A stretch of 64,000 nucleotides of DNA from Bacillota bacterium (GCA_023459275.1 JAEWVC010000008.1:1-64000); one strand, 5' to 3'. Shown: positions 26,962-35,119, numbered from the stretch's first letter. Numbers and translations: made by a program. The notes: a model not told the origin generated them from the sequence alone.

Positions 26962-27849
26962 ATGAAAAAGCTTTTTCGCGTTGATAAGGAAGAATCTAGG
27001 GCCGCATTTTTGTTTATTTCACCCTTCCTGATTCTTTTTGCTTGTTTCAAGGTTTTCCCCATCTTGTATTCCCTAGCTACAAGCTTTTACAAATGGAATG
27101 GGATGGGCAAAAAGAGTTTCCTTGGTTTTGGCAATTATACGAACCTGATTATGAACGACAGCACATACCTTGTTGCGGTCAAAAACACGCTGATTGTTTG
27201 GGCCGCCAATATCTTCCTAGTGGTATTTTTCGGCTTTTGCATGGCATTGATCATCAACCAGAAGCGTCTGCCATTCCGGGGTCTATTTCGGACTTGCTTC
27301 TATCTTCCCCAAGCCCTGGCTATTGTGCCCCTGTGCCTGACCTTCGGGTATATTTTTGAATACAATTTCGGCTTTGCAAATCTTTTCCTTCAGGCGTTGC
27401 ATTTACCACGTGTGGAATGGCTGCTGAATGCTCGCTTTGCGCTGGCTACCGATATTTTCGTCATTATCTGGCGGACGATGCCCTGGCATATGGTCATACT
27501 GCTGGCTGGATTGCAGAATATACCTAACGAACTGTATGAAGCAGCCGAAATGGATGGATGCACGAGCCTAAAAAAAACGCTGCATATCACCATCCCATCC
27601 ATAAAACCCATTTTTTTCTACTGTTTTCTAATGGGTTCGATATCCTCTTTTCAGGTGTTCCAGGAGCCGTATGTTATCACGGGCGGAGGGCCGGGTGACG
27701 CAACGACCACCATTTCTCTGTATATGTATCGTACCGGCTTTGAGTTTTTCAAGCTGGGATATGCTTCGGCGATCACTTTCATTTCTCTGATCGTCATCAT
27801 GACGCTGTCCGCTTTTGTCCTACTCGGTTTCAGGAGTGAAATGGAATGA
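26962..27849 (+). CDS. Sugar ABC transporter permease, MalF type
   Basis: 295 residues with six hydrophobic segments (FLFISPFLILFACFKVFP first) and an EAA loop (YEAAEMDGCTSLKKTLHITIP). The conserved GGGPGDATTTISLYMY segment near the C-terminus is typical of the family. Overlaps the next permease by four bases (ATGA). Confidence 0.92.
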   Translation: MKKLFRVDKEESRAAFLFISPFLILFACFKVFPILYSLATSFYKWNGMGKKSFLGFGNYTNLIMNDSTYLVAVKNTLIVWAANIFLVVFFGFCMALIINQKRLPFRGLFRTCFYLPQALAIVPLCLTFGYIFEYNFGFANLFLQALHLPRVEWLLNARFALATDIFVIIWRTMPWHMVILLAGLQNIPNELYEAAEMDGCTSLKKTLHITIPSIKPIFFYCFLMGSISSFQVFQEPYVITGGGPGDATTTISLYMYRTGFEFFKLGYASAITFISLIVIMTLSAFVLLGFRSEME

Positions 27850-28691
27850 AAAGCAATTCAAAAAGAAAAAAAAGGATGCATACTTGTCTATTGGTTTTTT
27901 CCATCTTTCTGGCAATAATATGCGCTTTCCCTCTGTTTTGGATGGTGGTGGCGGCTATCCGTCCAAACCAGGAAACCTTCAAGACAACGCTTCAGATATT
28001 GCCCCAAAAGCTGACATTGGAGAATTTCGAATATGTGGCAGATGCTATTCCCCTAACACGGATTTATGCTAATTCCCTGTTTGTCTCCATTACCAGGACC
28101 GCCCTAACGCTCTTTTTCGCCTCTTTGGCAGGCTTCGCCTTTGCCAAACTGCGCTTTGGGGGTAAAAATCTGCTGTTCATTTTGGTTCTGTATACGATGA
28201 CGATCCCTTTTGATTCCATCGTTCTTCCTTCATTCATGACAATGGTCAGCCTTAAATGGGCCAATACCTACCTGCCATTGATCGTTCCTCATGTGGCGGA
28301 CCCATTTGCAATCTTCTTGATGCGCCAATACATCGTGGCCGTGCCCACAGAAATGATCGAGTCAGCAAGGATTGACGGGGCTTCCTATTTCAAAATCTAT
28401 AGAACTATCATCACCCCCATTATTATCCCAGCATTCATCACCCTAACCATCTTTGTGTTCAAAAGTTCCTGGAATGATTTTCTTTGGCCTATGATCATCG
28501 TCAGAGACCCAGCAAAACAAATGCTCATGGTAGCCATCAACAGCCTCCCGCCAAATGATCCGATGGTCAGGGATATCCCCTGGGGGGCTACCATGGCAGC
28601 TGCCTGCCTGGCTTGCATACCACCTTTGATTCTGTTTATGTTTCTTCAGAAATACTTCATTGCCGATGCAATGAAAGGATCGATCAAATGA
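27846..28691 (+). CDS. Sugar ABC transporter permease, MalG type
   Basis: 281 residues. Lys/Arg-rich N-terminus, then membrane segments (LLVFSIFLAIICAFPLFWMVVAAIRP) and an EAA loop (IESARIDGASYFKIYRTIITP). Ends DAMKGSIK. ATGA overlaps on both sides: with the upstream permease and with the downstream dehydrogenase, so the three are translated together. Confidence 0.92.
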   Translation: MKSNSKRKKRMHTCLLVFSIFLAIICAFPLFWMVVAAIRPNQETFKTTLQILPQKLTLENFEYVADAIPLTRIYANSLFVSITRTALTLFFASLAGFAFAKLRFGGKNLLFILVLYTMTIPFDSIVLPSFMTMVSLKWANTYLPLIVPHVADPFAIFLMRQYIVAVPTEMIESARIDGASYFKIYRTIITPIIIPAFITLTIFVFKSSWNDFLWPMIIVRDPAKQMLMVAINSLPPNDPMVRDIPWGATMAAACLACIPPLILFMFLQKYFIADAMKGSIK

Positions 28692-29773
28692 AAAATATCA
28701 TGATTGGTGCCAATAGGTACATCCGGGGCCCCGGCATTCTTATGCAGGTCGGCGGCCTTGCCGAGGGGCTTGGGAAAAGGGCACTTGTGATTGGTGGGCG
28801 AACTGCCTTGTCAAAGACCCTTGACACGCTTACACGTTCTTTTCAGGCCAAGGGGGTTTCATTTGCGTTGGAATATTTCACTACTGAGGTATGCCAGGAG
28901 CAGGCCTATGCCTTCCGTGACACCTGCTTGCGAGAAAAAGCAAATTTCATCATCGGAGTGGGCGGAGGAAAAGCGCTGGATATCAGTAAATGGGTGGCCG
29001 ACCTGTGCAGAATACCTTGTATAACCATCCCAACCTGTGCCTCCACCTGTGCCTGTATGGTATCGCTAATTGTCACATACCATGAGAATGGACTGGCGGA
29101 CAAGGGCATCTATTCCGCAAGCAGTCCCTGGCTATGCCTGGTTGACACAGAAATCATTACACAAGCACCGCCACGGCTTATGCTGTCCGGAATTGCCGAT
29201 ACACTTTCCAAATGGCCCGAAACGCATTACGCTATGCGTAATGCGGAAAGTGGGATCTTCAATTATTTGACAGCCTCGCTAGGAAAGGAAATATACGATT
29301 CACTCCTCGAAAAATGTCCAGAAGCCATGGTAGATATTAACAGTGGATGTATTAACTCGGCAATGGATGAGATCATCGACATCATCTTCTTCATGAGCGC
29401 TTTGGTGGGAAACACCGCAGGTAATGATTTCAGGCTGGCCATCGCTCACAGCATCCACGATGGACTAATCGAAGTTAACCCAAATGTTGTTCACACATTC
29501 CTTCACGGAGAGAAGGTGGGATATGGTACGCTTGTTCAACTTGCGCTCCTTGCGCCGGAAGTGTCGAAGGCACACTTACACAGGGTCCATCGTCTTTTTC
29601 GACAATGGAACCTTCCTACATCAATAACGATTTTCGGGCTGGACGGTACTGACGATTCTGTCAATTCCTTAGTGCGGGCATCCAGAGGGCCTAAAATCCA
29701 GGACGGCCCTTCCCATACGTCGTTTGATGATTTGAAAAGAGCAATTCTGGATATTGAGTCGTTAACACCATGA
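28688..29773 (+). CDS. Glycerol-dehydrogenase-type alcohol dehydrogenase
   Basis: 361 residues; metal-dependent GldA group of the iron-containing alcohol dehydrogenase superfamily. NAD-binding GVGGGKALDISK at 90-101; metal ligands D171 (GIADTLSKWPE), H254 (AIAHSIHDG) and H273 (FLHGEKVGYG), almost the same spacing as in GldA. The ATG at 28688 overlaps the permease stop. In this operon it probably reduces the aldehyde released by the DapA-type aldolase (glyceraldehyde, lactaldehyde or similar) or oxidises the matching diol. True glycerol dehydrogenase activity is possible, but the context favours an aldehyde-reductase role. Confidence 0.88.
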   Translation: MKNIMIGANRYIRGPGILMQVGGLAEGLGKRALVIGGRTALSKTLDTLTRSFQAKGVSFALEYFTTEVCQEQAYAFRDTCLREKANFIIGVGGGKALDISKWVADLCRIPCITIPTCASTCACMVSLIVTYHENGLADKGIYSASSPWLCLVDTEIITQAPPRLMLSGIADTLSKWPETHYAMRNAESGIFNYLTASLGKEIYDSLLEKCPEAMVDINSGCINSAMDEIIDIIFFMSALVGNTAGNDFRLAIAHSIHDGLIEVNPNVVHTFLHGEKVGYGTLVQLALLAPEVSKAHLHRVHRLFRQWNLPTSITIFGLDGTDDSVNSLVRASRGPKIQDGPSHTSFDDLKRAILDIESLTP

Positions 29774-30015
29774 ATCCAAGAATGACATGCTCCTTTCCAC
29801 GATTATTTCCTGGCCACTCCATTATGGTTATCGGTCGGAAAAAGCTACGGTCAGTTTATTTGACTGAGTCTTTATATTAACGCATATGGAAAGCCATGGT
29901 AGGCTACATATTTATCCATTTGAGCATAACAAAGCCCACAAATTGTAGCCGTCAACAGGATGGACATATTGTGGGTTCGTTTAGTTTTGCCGAATTGGAC
30001 ACAGGAGGCGCGTAT

Positions 30016-30417
30016 ATGGATTTCGATAACGAAAGAGTCGCCTACATTGAGAAGCTATTCCTTGACCATTATTCATCGCTGAGGAAGGCTTGCATACGGT
30101 ATATGCGGTATGATCCCATATTTCTCCCTTTGGTAGACGATTGCATACAGGAGACGTTTATCAAGGCTTTCAAGAGCTATGAAGTATTGAAGACACATCC
30201 CAATGTTGCCGGATGGCTTGTTATTACCAGTAAAAACTACCTGATGTCAGAACTACGAAAACACAAGCGTAGGGATGAGCGTCTGACATGCCTTATGGAT
30301 ACCGCAGAGTTTACAGGCGATCACGGCACGCGTGATTTTGAACGCTGGGTCAGCCAAAACGAGCTACAGGACATGATCGACAAGGTATGTGAGGTGCTGT
30401 CACCCAAGCCTGTTTGA
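30016..30417 (+). pseudogene. Sigma-70-like factor, region 4 lost
   Basis: 133 residues from the ATG at 30016 (AGGAGG seven bases upstream). Residues about 10-85 match sigma-70 region 2 as in ECF or phage-encoded sigma factors (FLDHYSSLRKACIRYMR, LVDDCIQETFIKAFKSY, GWLVITSKNYLMSELRKHKRR). The reading frame ends about 40 residues later without the region 4 helix-turn-helix needed for -35 recognition. The break at about 30405 runs straight into a DUF3825-like sequence in another frame, so a deletion has joined two genes. Confidence 0.7.
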
Positions 30418-31207
30418 ATTCGCCTATGTGCCCTCTTGGTACGACCAATTGGATACTCTGGCCGCTATGGCCATTCCCGAACCATGGCGGTTTCCGCGTC
30501 CCAGTTCCGTCGGGAAAAACACACTGACTCCCATTCTGGAACGGTATATGAATACCGTATTCCAGTATACGGCATTGGATTATATGTATGCCCCCAGCGA
30601 TCAGGCGGCGGACCTGACCTTTTATATCCGCAATCAAACAGCCTGCTATCACACTGGCTTATATACGCCACGTTACGCGGGCATCTACGCCCTTTTTGAG
30701 CGCAATAAGCGGAAGGATTCCCTGATGGCGTGGTATTCCCGTGGATTTGCTGAGGAAAGCTCCCCGTGGCTCAAATACATCGAGCCGCTTCCGATGCGGC
30801 CGTTCAGCCTTGTCAGGACACCGGATACCTGCTTTTATCCAGCCTGGAACATCCGCGTCAATACCCCGCATATCCTGGGTGACAGTGAGAATCTGAAGCG
30901 GATACCTCCGCAGATCAGGGAAATGCAAAATCTTCCGCTGCTTTTTGAAGCCGCCGTGGAGCTCGCGAGGCGCAAGGCTATGTATAGCCCCGGCATCGTG
31001 GCCCCGCAAATTTACAGTAACACTGTTCAATACCTGCTGCCTATCTGCCTGACCAATATGGAAACTCCCGATCTGGCCATGACACTGACGCCCATGGACG
31101 GATACTATGCCGGCTCTACCTGCCTGACCCTGGAAATGGCATATAGCAACGCCCGGCTGATCGAAAAGCCTACCGCACCCTGGCTGCTGGCGTTAGTGGA
31201 GGAATAG
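30410..31207 (+). pseudogene. DUF3825-like protein, 5' truncated
   Basis: About 265 residues beginning LFEFAYVPSWYDQLDTLAAMAIPEPW, which looks like the inside of a DUF3825 domain. It continues with ILERYMNTVFQYTA and NTGLYT-like motifs (HTGLYTPRYAGIYALFE) and ends with AVPQ-type repeats (GIVAPQIYSNTVQYLLPICL). There is no proper start: the frame opens inside the end of the broken sigma gene without a ribosome-binding site. The biochemical role of DUF3825 is unknown. Confidence 0.6.
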
Positions 31208-31254
31208 CTACGACCCTACCTCCCATAGTCAGGTTCTCTAATAGAAATAAAGCG

Positions 31255-31301
31255 TGGGCAAAGAGTTTGCCGTTGAACGTCACGGAAGCAGACGGTACAA
31301 T
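31255..31301 (+). promoter_or_regulatory. Palindrome-activated promoter, copy 1
   Basis: GCAAA-GAG-TTTGC (31258-31270) ends two bases before TTGAAC (31273-31278), followed by a 17-base spacer and TACAAT (31296-31301). The block from 31255 to 31278 is repeated at 32754-32777 with one mismatch. Drives the small HTH gene at 31337. Confidence 0.65.
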
Positions 31302-31336
31302 GCTTCATAGAACGAGTTGCAAGGAGGAACAGACGC

Positions 31337-31828
31337 ATGGCGCCTAAGCCAGGCCGAGGCCGGCGAGCACAATTTCAGATGCCCAAGATGCCCGCCGGCC
31401 AGTGGTGCATAGCCAGACGCCTGCGTGAAGACGGGCTCACGCTTCAGCAGATCGGTGATCGATTCGGGTGTGATCCCAGAACGGCCAAAGCCTGCATCCT
31501 TCGAAACAGCGACGAGTTGGATAGGCGGAACACCCCGGGGGTCATCGCACCCTATGAAGACTTTCTGTTGAAAGCGCTGGCGAGCGGCATTGTGGAAGCC
31601 GGACAAAGCGTTCGGGCCATGACCCAGACCTTGTACAGGCTGCTGAGGGAAAGAACGGATTATCCGGGAGGCGAACGGACCTTACGGGCATACTTGTCAG
31701 GCTTGCCGCTGGATGAACTGCTTCCGCGCACACCGCCTGTGTCTCTTGCTCCGGACGATCCTGTTCCCTTGGAAGACCCGGCGGACTTCCCGGATGGACA
31801 CCCCACAGGGCCCTCTCCGCCGGCATAG
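31337..31828 (+). CDS. Small helix-turn-helix protein
   Basis: 163 residues of unknown family. A Lys/Arg-rich start is followed by a clear helix-turn-helix (LREDGLTLQQIGDRFGCDPRTAKACI, about 29-54), then a helical middle with EAGQSVRAMTQTLYRLLRERTDYPGGERTLRAYLSGL that resembles the second DNA-binding part of IS21-type IstA, and a Pro/Asp-rich tail from about 128. It lacks any transposase catalytic domain, so a small DNA-binding regulator of the prophage is more likely. AAGGAGG precedes the ATG; the promoter ends 35 bases upstream. Confidence 0.65.
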   Translation: MAPKPGRGRRAQFQMPKMPAGQWCIARRLREDGLTLQQIGDRFGCDPRTAKACILRNSDELDRRNTPGVIAPYEDFLLKALASGIVEAGQSVRAMTQTLYRLLRERTDYPGGERTLRAYLSGLPLDELLPRTPPVSLAPDDPVPLEDPADFPDGHPTGPSPPA

Positions 31829-31871
31829 AGCGAAAGTAAAAGAGCAGCAAACAAAAAAGGGAGGGACACGG

Positions 31872-32738
31872 ATGCTGTGGGCAAAGACCACTCCCCGGCT
31901 GATGGGGATCGAGGTGGCCGGGGATTACAATGACCTGAAACTGCTCCACCAGGCGATACAATCCATCATGCCATTGAAGAAAAGCCAATTCAATATTGAT
32001 GAGAACAAATACGATACGGACATGGCGGAACATTTGGAGATCTTAAAACAGTATATCCGCCAGGCATTCCTGGGAAATGGCGAGATCAAAACCATGGAAA
32101 ATGGAACATGCAGTATCCGGGAAACAATCCTTCAAAACTCTTCTTCCCCGCCCGGCGTCGATGTAGAAAAGATATGCATGCAATATGGACACGGAAATCT
32201 ATATTATTCCGTCAAAATACCCATCATCGAAGCAATCAGCCACATCTTCCTGATAGACGAGTATTTATCTTTGCCGCCAAAACAGAAGAATGTACAAAAT
32301 CCAGATGCCAGACCTTCAGCCGCGTGGCATCCGGATCGTTCCTATCTTAAATTCTTCAGCGCGCTTATGAAAAATGCGGTAAGCCAAGAAGTAGACGAGC
32401 TTCGATATCAGTTGTTAGATGAAAGCCCAAAAGAACGCACGATCTTTGATGAATACGACTTTCGATATATCGATTTGTTAAGCACCTATTATCTCACACA
32501 ATGCGCCAGTATGAAAAATGATGATAAAGTCAAAAGTCTGCTTTGCCTAGTCCAACTTGTACGTAAAACATGCAAGGCTGATCTTCTGGAAACGGAAGGC
32601 ATCGATATGCTGCCGGCAGTTCCGGACTACACCTGCTTTGCACCTTATCTGAAGGAGCAATCAGCCAAAAGCGAGGATGGAGAAGTCTATATGGAGGAGA
32701 TTTTCGGTCAAATAGACTGGAAAAACCTCGTCTGGTAG
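31872..32738 (+). CDS. Hypothetical protein, possibly DUF6904-like
   Basis: 288 residues. Start set at 31872, where GGGAGG precedes the ATG; an upstream extension to 31713 would overlap the HTH gene and read as shadow sequence. The N-terminus (PRLMGIEVAGDYNDLKLLHQAI) resembles the opening of DUF6904-type proteins, but this is a weak call. The rest is mixed helix and strand with no recognised catalytic motif and no membrane segment. Lies between the two palindrome-promoter copies. Confidence 0.55.
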   Translation: MLWAKTTPRLMGIEVAGDYNDLKLLHQAIQSIMPLKKSQFNIDENKYDTDMAEHLEILKQYIRQAFLGNGEIKTMENGTCSIRETILQNSSSPPGVDVEKICMQYGHGNLYYSVKIPIIEAISHIFLIDEYLSLPPKQKNVQNPDARPSAAWHPDRSYLKFFSALMKNAVSQEVDELRYQLLDESPKERTIFDEYDFRYIDLLSTYYLTQCASMKNDDKVKSLLCLVQLVRKTCKADLLETEGIDMLPAVPDYTCFAPYLKEQSAKSEDGEVYMEEIFGQIDWKNLVW

Positions 32739-32753
32739 ACCCGCTTGGTTAGT

Positions 32754-32800
32754 TGGGCAAAGAGTTTGCTGTTGAACAGCCTTGAGAGAGCCTTTATAAT
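32754..32800 (+). promoter_or_regulatory. Palindrome-activated promoter, copy 2
   Basis: GCAAA-GAG-TTTGC (32757-32769), then TTGAAC (32772-32777), 17-base spacer, TATAAT (32795-32800). Same layout as copy 1. No protein start follows at close range; it appears to drive the structured RNA below. Confidence 0.7.
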
Positions 32801-32803
32801 TGG

Positions 32804-32910
32804 GGTATGGACAGCGGAAGGATCCCCGCGGCAGAGGGCTGCCGCAAGGATACCATATGGTGGGAGGCCAAAGCCGGCGTCGGAAGCCTAATGATAAGGC
32901 TCTCTTTTTT
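32804..32910 (+). ncRNA. Candidate small structured RNA
   Basis: About 105 nt from the expected start to a T6 tract. GGTAT (32804-32808) pairs with ATACC (32850-32854) and encloses a perfect 7-bp hairpin, GCGGCAG-AGGG-CTGCCGC (32828-32845). The end has AGCCT/AGGCT (32885-32901) followed by CTCTTTTTT, a short intrinsic terminator. No good reading frame spans it. It does not match an RNA family I recognise; a regulatory or phage RNA is possible. Confidence 0.5.
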
Positions 32911-33080
32911 GACAACCAAATAGGGAAGGGGGGATATCTTGCAGCGCACGGCGTGACCGCGTAAAAGAGCGGCATTCGGGGAAAACGCGACGAGCCTGAC
33001 AAGTAGCTATGGCTATATGGAAGGCTTTCTTTTTTTGCCTTTTTTTCGGGTAACATTGTTAATCCCACGGTCAGCCCATC

Positions 33081-33218
33081 TATGAGGACGCAGGGGACAG
33101 CCGCTTTTGTCCTGTTCCGGTATAACACGCCGGAGCACAATTACAGTCAGACCGGTCATGAACGGGCTGAACTAGGCATACGGGAATCGCAACAAAAAGG
33201 CGATGCAATCGCCTATTG
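33081..33218 (+). CDS. Possible 45-residue protein
   Basis: ATG frame reading MRTQGTAAFVLFRYNTPEHN..., ending three bases before the next small frame. No convincing ribosome-binding site and no recognised motif. Reported because it sits in a chain of closely packed or overlapping small frames. Confidence 0.3.
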
Positions 33219-33221
33219 ACC

Positions 33222-33329
33222 ATGCTGTTTGGCAAGCAGCATGAGGTGGTCATGTTTCTGCCCAGCCGGAGTGTAGACATTGTTACCTTCACCCGTGCTG
33301 GGAAAACGGAAGAAGGTGTGGGCAGATGA
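33222..33329 (+). CDS. Possible 35-residue protein
   Basis: Frame MLFGKQHEVVMFLPSRSVDI..., whose TGA overlaps the ATG of the next gene (ATGA), suggesting coupled translation. No family recognised; the start lacks a good Shine-Dalgarno and lies within a stem formed by GACC-ATGCTG and CAGCAT...GGTC. Confidence 0.35.
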   Translation: MLFGKQHEVVMFLPSRSVDIVTFTRAGKTEEGVGR

Positions 33330-33715
33330 AGCTGCTTGTGCAGGTGGAATTTACAAGATCCGGCTGGCGGCAGTTTGGAGAAATGAACCGGAGCCACGGC
33401 GCACGTTTTATTCGCGGTTATGTGCTCCTACGGGAGGTGGCTGCCTTCATCACAGCCCACGAGGATCAGGGGATTTCTTTGGACACCATTTGCCAGGAGC
33501 TTCGCTATGACAACGGCATCTATCTGCTGCTTATGCGGCATCAGGGGATCTGGTACATCACTGAAATTTGGGCCACAGATACACCCACCAGATTTTTGCC
33601 TGTGTACCTATGGCGGCGGGTCAAGCGTGGCTTTAGGGACTTCATCGCCAAGGTGCTTGTGTGCTGGCGGAATCTCACGGAGGACTGCTCCGCGGAAGGT
33701 GGGATGCTGTTGTGA
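33326..33715 (+). CDS. Hypothetical prophage protein
   Basis: 129 residues of unknown function. Begins MKLLVQVEFTRSGWRQFGEM, then a helical region (LREVAAFITAHEDQGISLDTI) and a Trp/Arg-rich C-terminus (YLWRRVKRGFRDFIAKVLVCW) that could bind nucleic acid or membrane. Overlaps the upstream 35-residue frame and the downstream 39-residue frame at its ends. Confidence 0.5.
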   Translation: MKLLVQVEFTRSGWRQFGEMNRSHGARFIRGYVLLREVAAFITAHEDQGISLDTICQELRYDNGIYLLLMRHQGIWYITEIWATDTPTRFLPVYLWRRVKRGFRDFIAKVLVCWRNLTEDCSAEGGMLL

Positions 33716-33831
33716 AGCTGCTTGCTTTCGCGCTTCTTGCCTCCTGCCCGGAAACGTACAGAACAGACAACCGCGACCTCATTGCAGCTAACCTTTTACG
33801 GAGTGCGGCGCCAGGAGATATCCTGCGTTGA
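33712..33831 (+). CDS. Possible 39-residue protein
   Basis: GTG start overlapping the preceding stop (GTGA). Reads MKLLAFALLASCPETYRTDN..., with a hydrophobic start of about 11 residues and a Cys at 12, a possible very short lipoprotein-like leader. No known family. Confidence 0.3.
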   Translation: MKLLAFALLASCPETYRTDNRDLIAANLLRSAAPGDILR

Positions 33832-33922
33832 ACTGTGGAGGAAAGGAGAAGCAGCCTACCCTGGTGAAATTGCAGGCATTTGTCGCCGAAAGGTCTACTT
33901 CGGGTGACTTTTAGAATTGGCT

Positions 33923-33957
33923 AAAAACATACCGCGCATCGTACTTTCGGTGCGCGG
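33923..33957 (-). terminator. Terminator of the XRE gene
   Basis: CCGCGCATCG/CGGTGCGCGG (33932-33941, 33948-33957), a 10-bp stem with one wobble pair. On the minus strand it is followed by TATGTTTTTAG, downstream of the XRE gene stop. Confidence 0.65.
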
Positions 33958-33965
33958 CGCCTAAC

Positions 33966-34217
33966 TTACTTGACTTCCTGCTCCAGATTATCGAAAAGGT
34001 CAGAATCAAAAAATTCTCGTATGTCGATATCAAATCCGTCACAGAGCTTCTTAATGGTGGCAATTCCCGGATTGGTCGTTGATCTGTTGATGATATCGCT
34101 GACCGTCGATTGTGTGATCCCTGAGATATTGCTGATCTTGTTGACGGTGATTTGGCGCTCTGCACATAACTCCAATAGCCGCTGAACAACTGCCTCGGAA
34201 ATCGTCATGCTTACCAT
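33966..34217 (-). CDS. XRE-family repressor
   Basis: 83 residues; a single lambda-repressor-like helix-turn-helix (ITVNKISNISGITQSTVSDIINRS) followed by FDIDIREFFDSDLF, a common ending in short XRE proteins. Divergent from the SLOG-domain gene. The AACGG-N4-CCGTT palindrome in the shared region overlaps the SLOG promoter, so this protein probably represses that gene and perhaps itself. An internal ATG at 34208 is an alternative start. Confidence 0.85.
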   Translation of the reverse strand: MVSMTISEAVVQRLLELCAERQITVNKISNISGITQSTVSDIINRSTTNPGIATIKKLCDGFDIDIREFFDSDLFDNLEQEVK

Positions 34218-34271
34218 CCCCGTATCGAAATACCGTTAGGCCCAGCATAGCAGTCTGAAACAGGAAAGATT

Positions 34272-34285
34272 AACGGAATACCGTT
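34272..34285. promoter_or_regulatory. Candidate XRE operator
   Basis: AACGG-AATA-CCGTT palindrome overlapping the first bases of the -35 of the SLOG promoter. A second, partly matching copy (ATCGA-AATA-CCGTT) lies at 34224-34237, six bases before the XRE start codon on its strand. Confidence 0.6.
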
Positions 34286-34312
34286 GACTTGCTGCTACAT
34301 ATGATTTAGAAT
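34284..34312 (+). promoter_or_regulatory. Promoter of the SLOG gene
   Basis: TTGACT (34284-34289), 17-base spacer, TAGAAT (34307-34312); overlaps the palindrome at 34272-34285 by two bases. Confidence 0.6.
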
Positions 34313-34343
34313 GGCTTACGGAATGATTTTAGAGGATGAAAGA

Positions 34344-34892
34344 ATGAAGATAGCAAAGACAGTTGCATTTACCGGTCACCGCCCAAGCGGTTTACCTTTT
34401 GGAGAAAATGAATTCAGTCCGACGTGCAGCAAGCTGCATGCAATGCTGCTTGCAGAAATATCGGACAGGATATCGCAAGGATATGATACCTTCTACTGCG
34501 GCGCCGCGATGGGAAGTGATATCATCTTCGGGCGATTGGTACAAATGATACGGTCAGTACATCACCCGGAGATCCGGCTGGTTTGTGTTATCCCATATGA
34601 GGGCCAAGCCGATAACTGGTCCGAAGCTTGGCGGATACGCTATTCCAAGCTGATTGAGCAGGCGGACGAAACGATCCTCTTGTCCGGCCAGTACACGAAG
34701 GACTGTTACCAGGCACGAAACAGGTACATGGTAGATCATGCGCAAGCCCTGCTGGCTGTGTACAACGGAGCAGAGACCGGTGGAACTGCCTACACCGTGA
34801 CATATGCCCGCCAAAGGGCCAAGGAAATCATACTCATCAACCCCAGCACCATGGAGCGAAGCTTCATTCCACCAAGACTGCAAGCCTTGTAA
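34344..34892 (+). CDS. SLOG-family protein (DUF1273/YpsA-like)
   Basis: 182 residues from the ATG at 34344. Rossmann-like SLOG fold: VAFTGHRPSGLPFG at the front, FYCGAAMGSDIIFGRLV (nucleotide-binding Gly loop), LVCVIPYEGQADNW, and ALLAVYNGAETGGTAYTV at the second loop. SLOG proteins bind nucleotide-derived ligands; some take part in defence or phage conflict systems, YpsA in B. subtilis in cell-division control. Here it is a single gene under a likely XRE repressor inside the prophage, probably an accessory (moron) gene. Two terminator-like hairpins follow. Confidence 0.85.
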   Translation: MKIAKTVAFTGHRPSGLPFGENEFSPTCSKLHAMLLAEISDRISQGYDTFYCGAAMGSDIIFGRLVQMIRSVHHPEIRLVCVIPYEGQADNWSEAWRIRYSKLIEQADETILLSGQYTKDCYQARNRYMVDHAQALLAVYNGAETGGTAYTVTYARQRAKEIILINPSTMERSFIPPRLQAL

Positions 34893-34911
34893 ATACCTGA
34901 GTACACCTGTA

Positions 34912-34937
34912 AGCACCCGCGAGGGTGCTCTTTTCTT
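34912..34937 (+). terminator. Terminator after the SLOG gene
   Basis: AGCACCC-GCGA-GGGTGCT followed by CTTTTCTT. Confidence 0.8.
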
Positions 34938-34965
34938 GGGACTTTGATGTCGAGTGACCAAATAG

Positions 34966-35023
34966 CCGGATGAATGATGAGACGCCCATCACAGGCGGAT
35001 CAAATTCATCCGGTTTTTTTCTT
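34966..35023 (+). terminator. Second terminator, long loop
   Basis: CCGGATGAAT (34966-34975) pairs with ATTCATCCGG (35004-35013) across a 28-base loop, followed by TTTTTTTCTT. Confidence 0.65.
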
Positions 35024-35119
35024 ATCGATATTCGTCAAAAAATTTTTCAAATAGGAAATTAGGCTTCCTATTTGCCTTGTACGATGCAGCCAGAGCCAAG
35101 GGAAAGGAGGTGATCGGCA

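Noticed and set aside
31337..31828. IS21 transposase (IstA)
   Set aside because: Only the DNA-binding part is similar; there is no DDE domain, no IstB partner and no terminal repeats.
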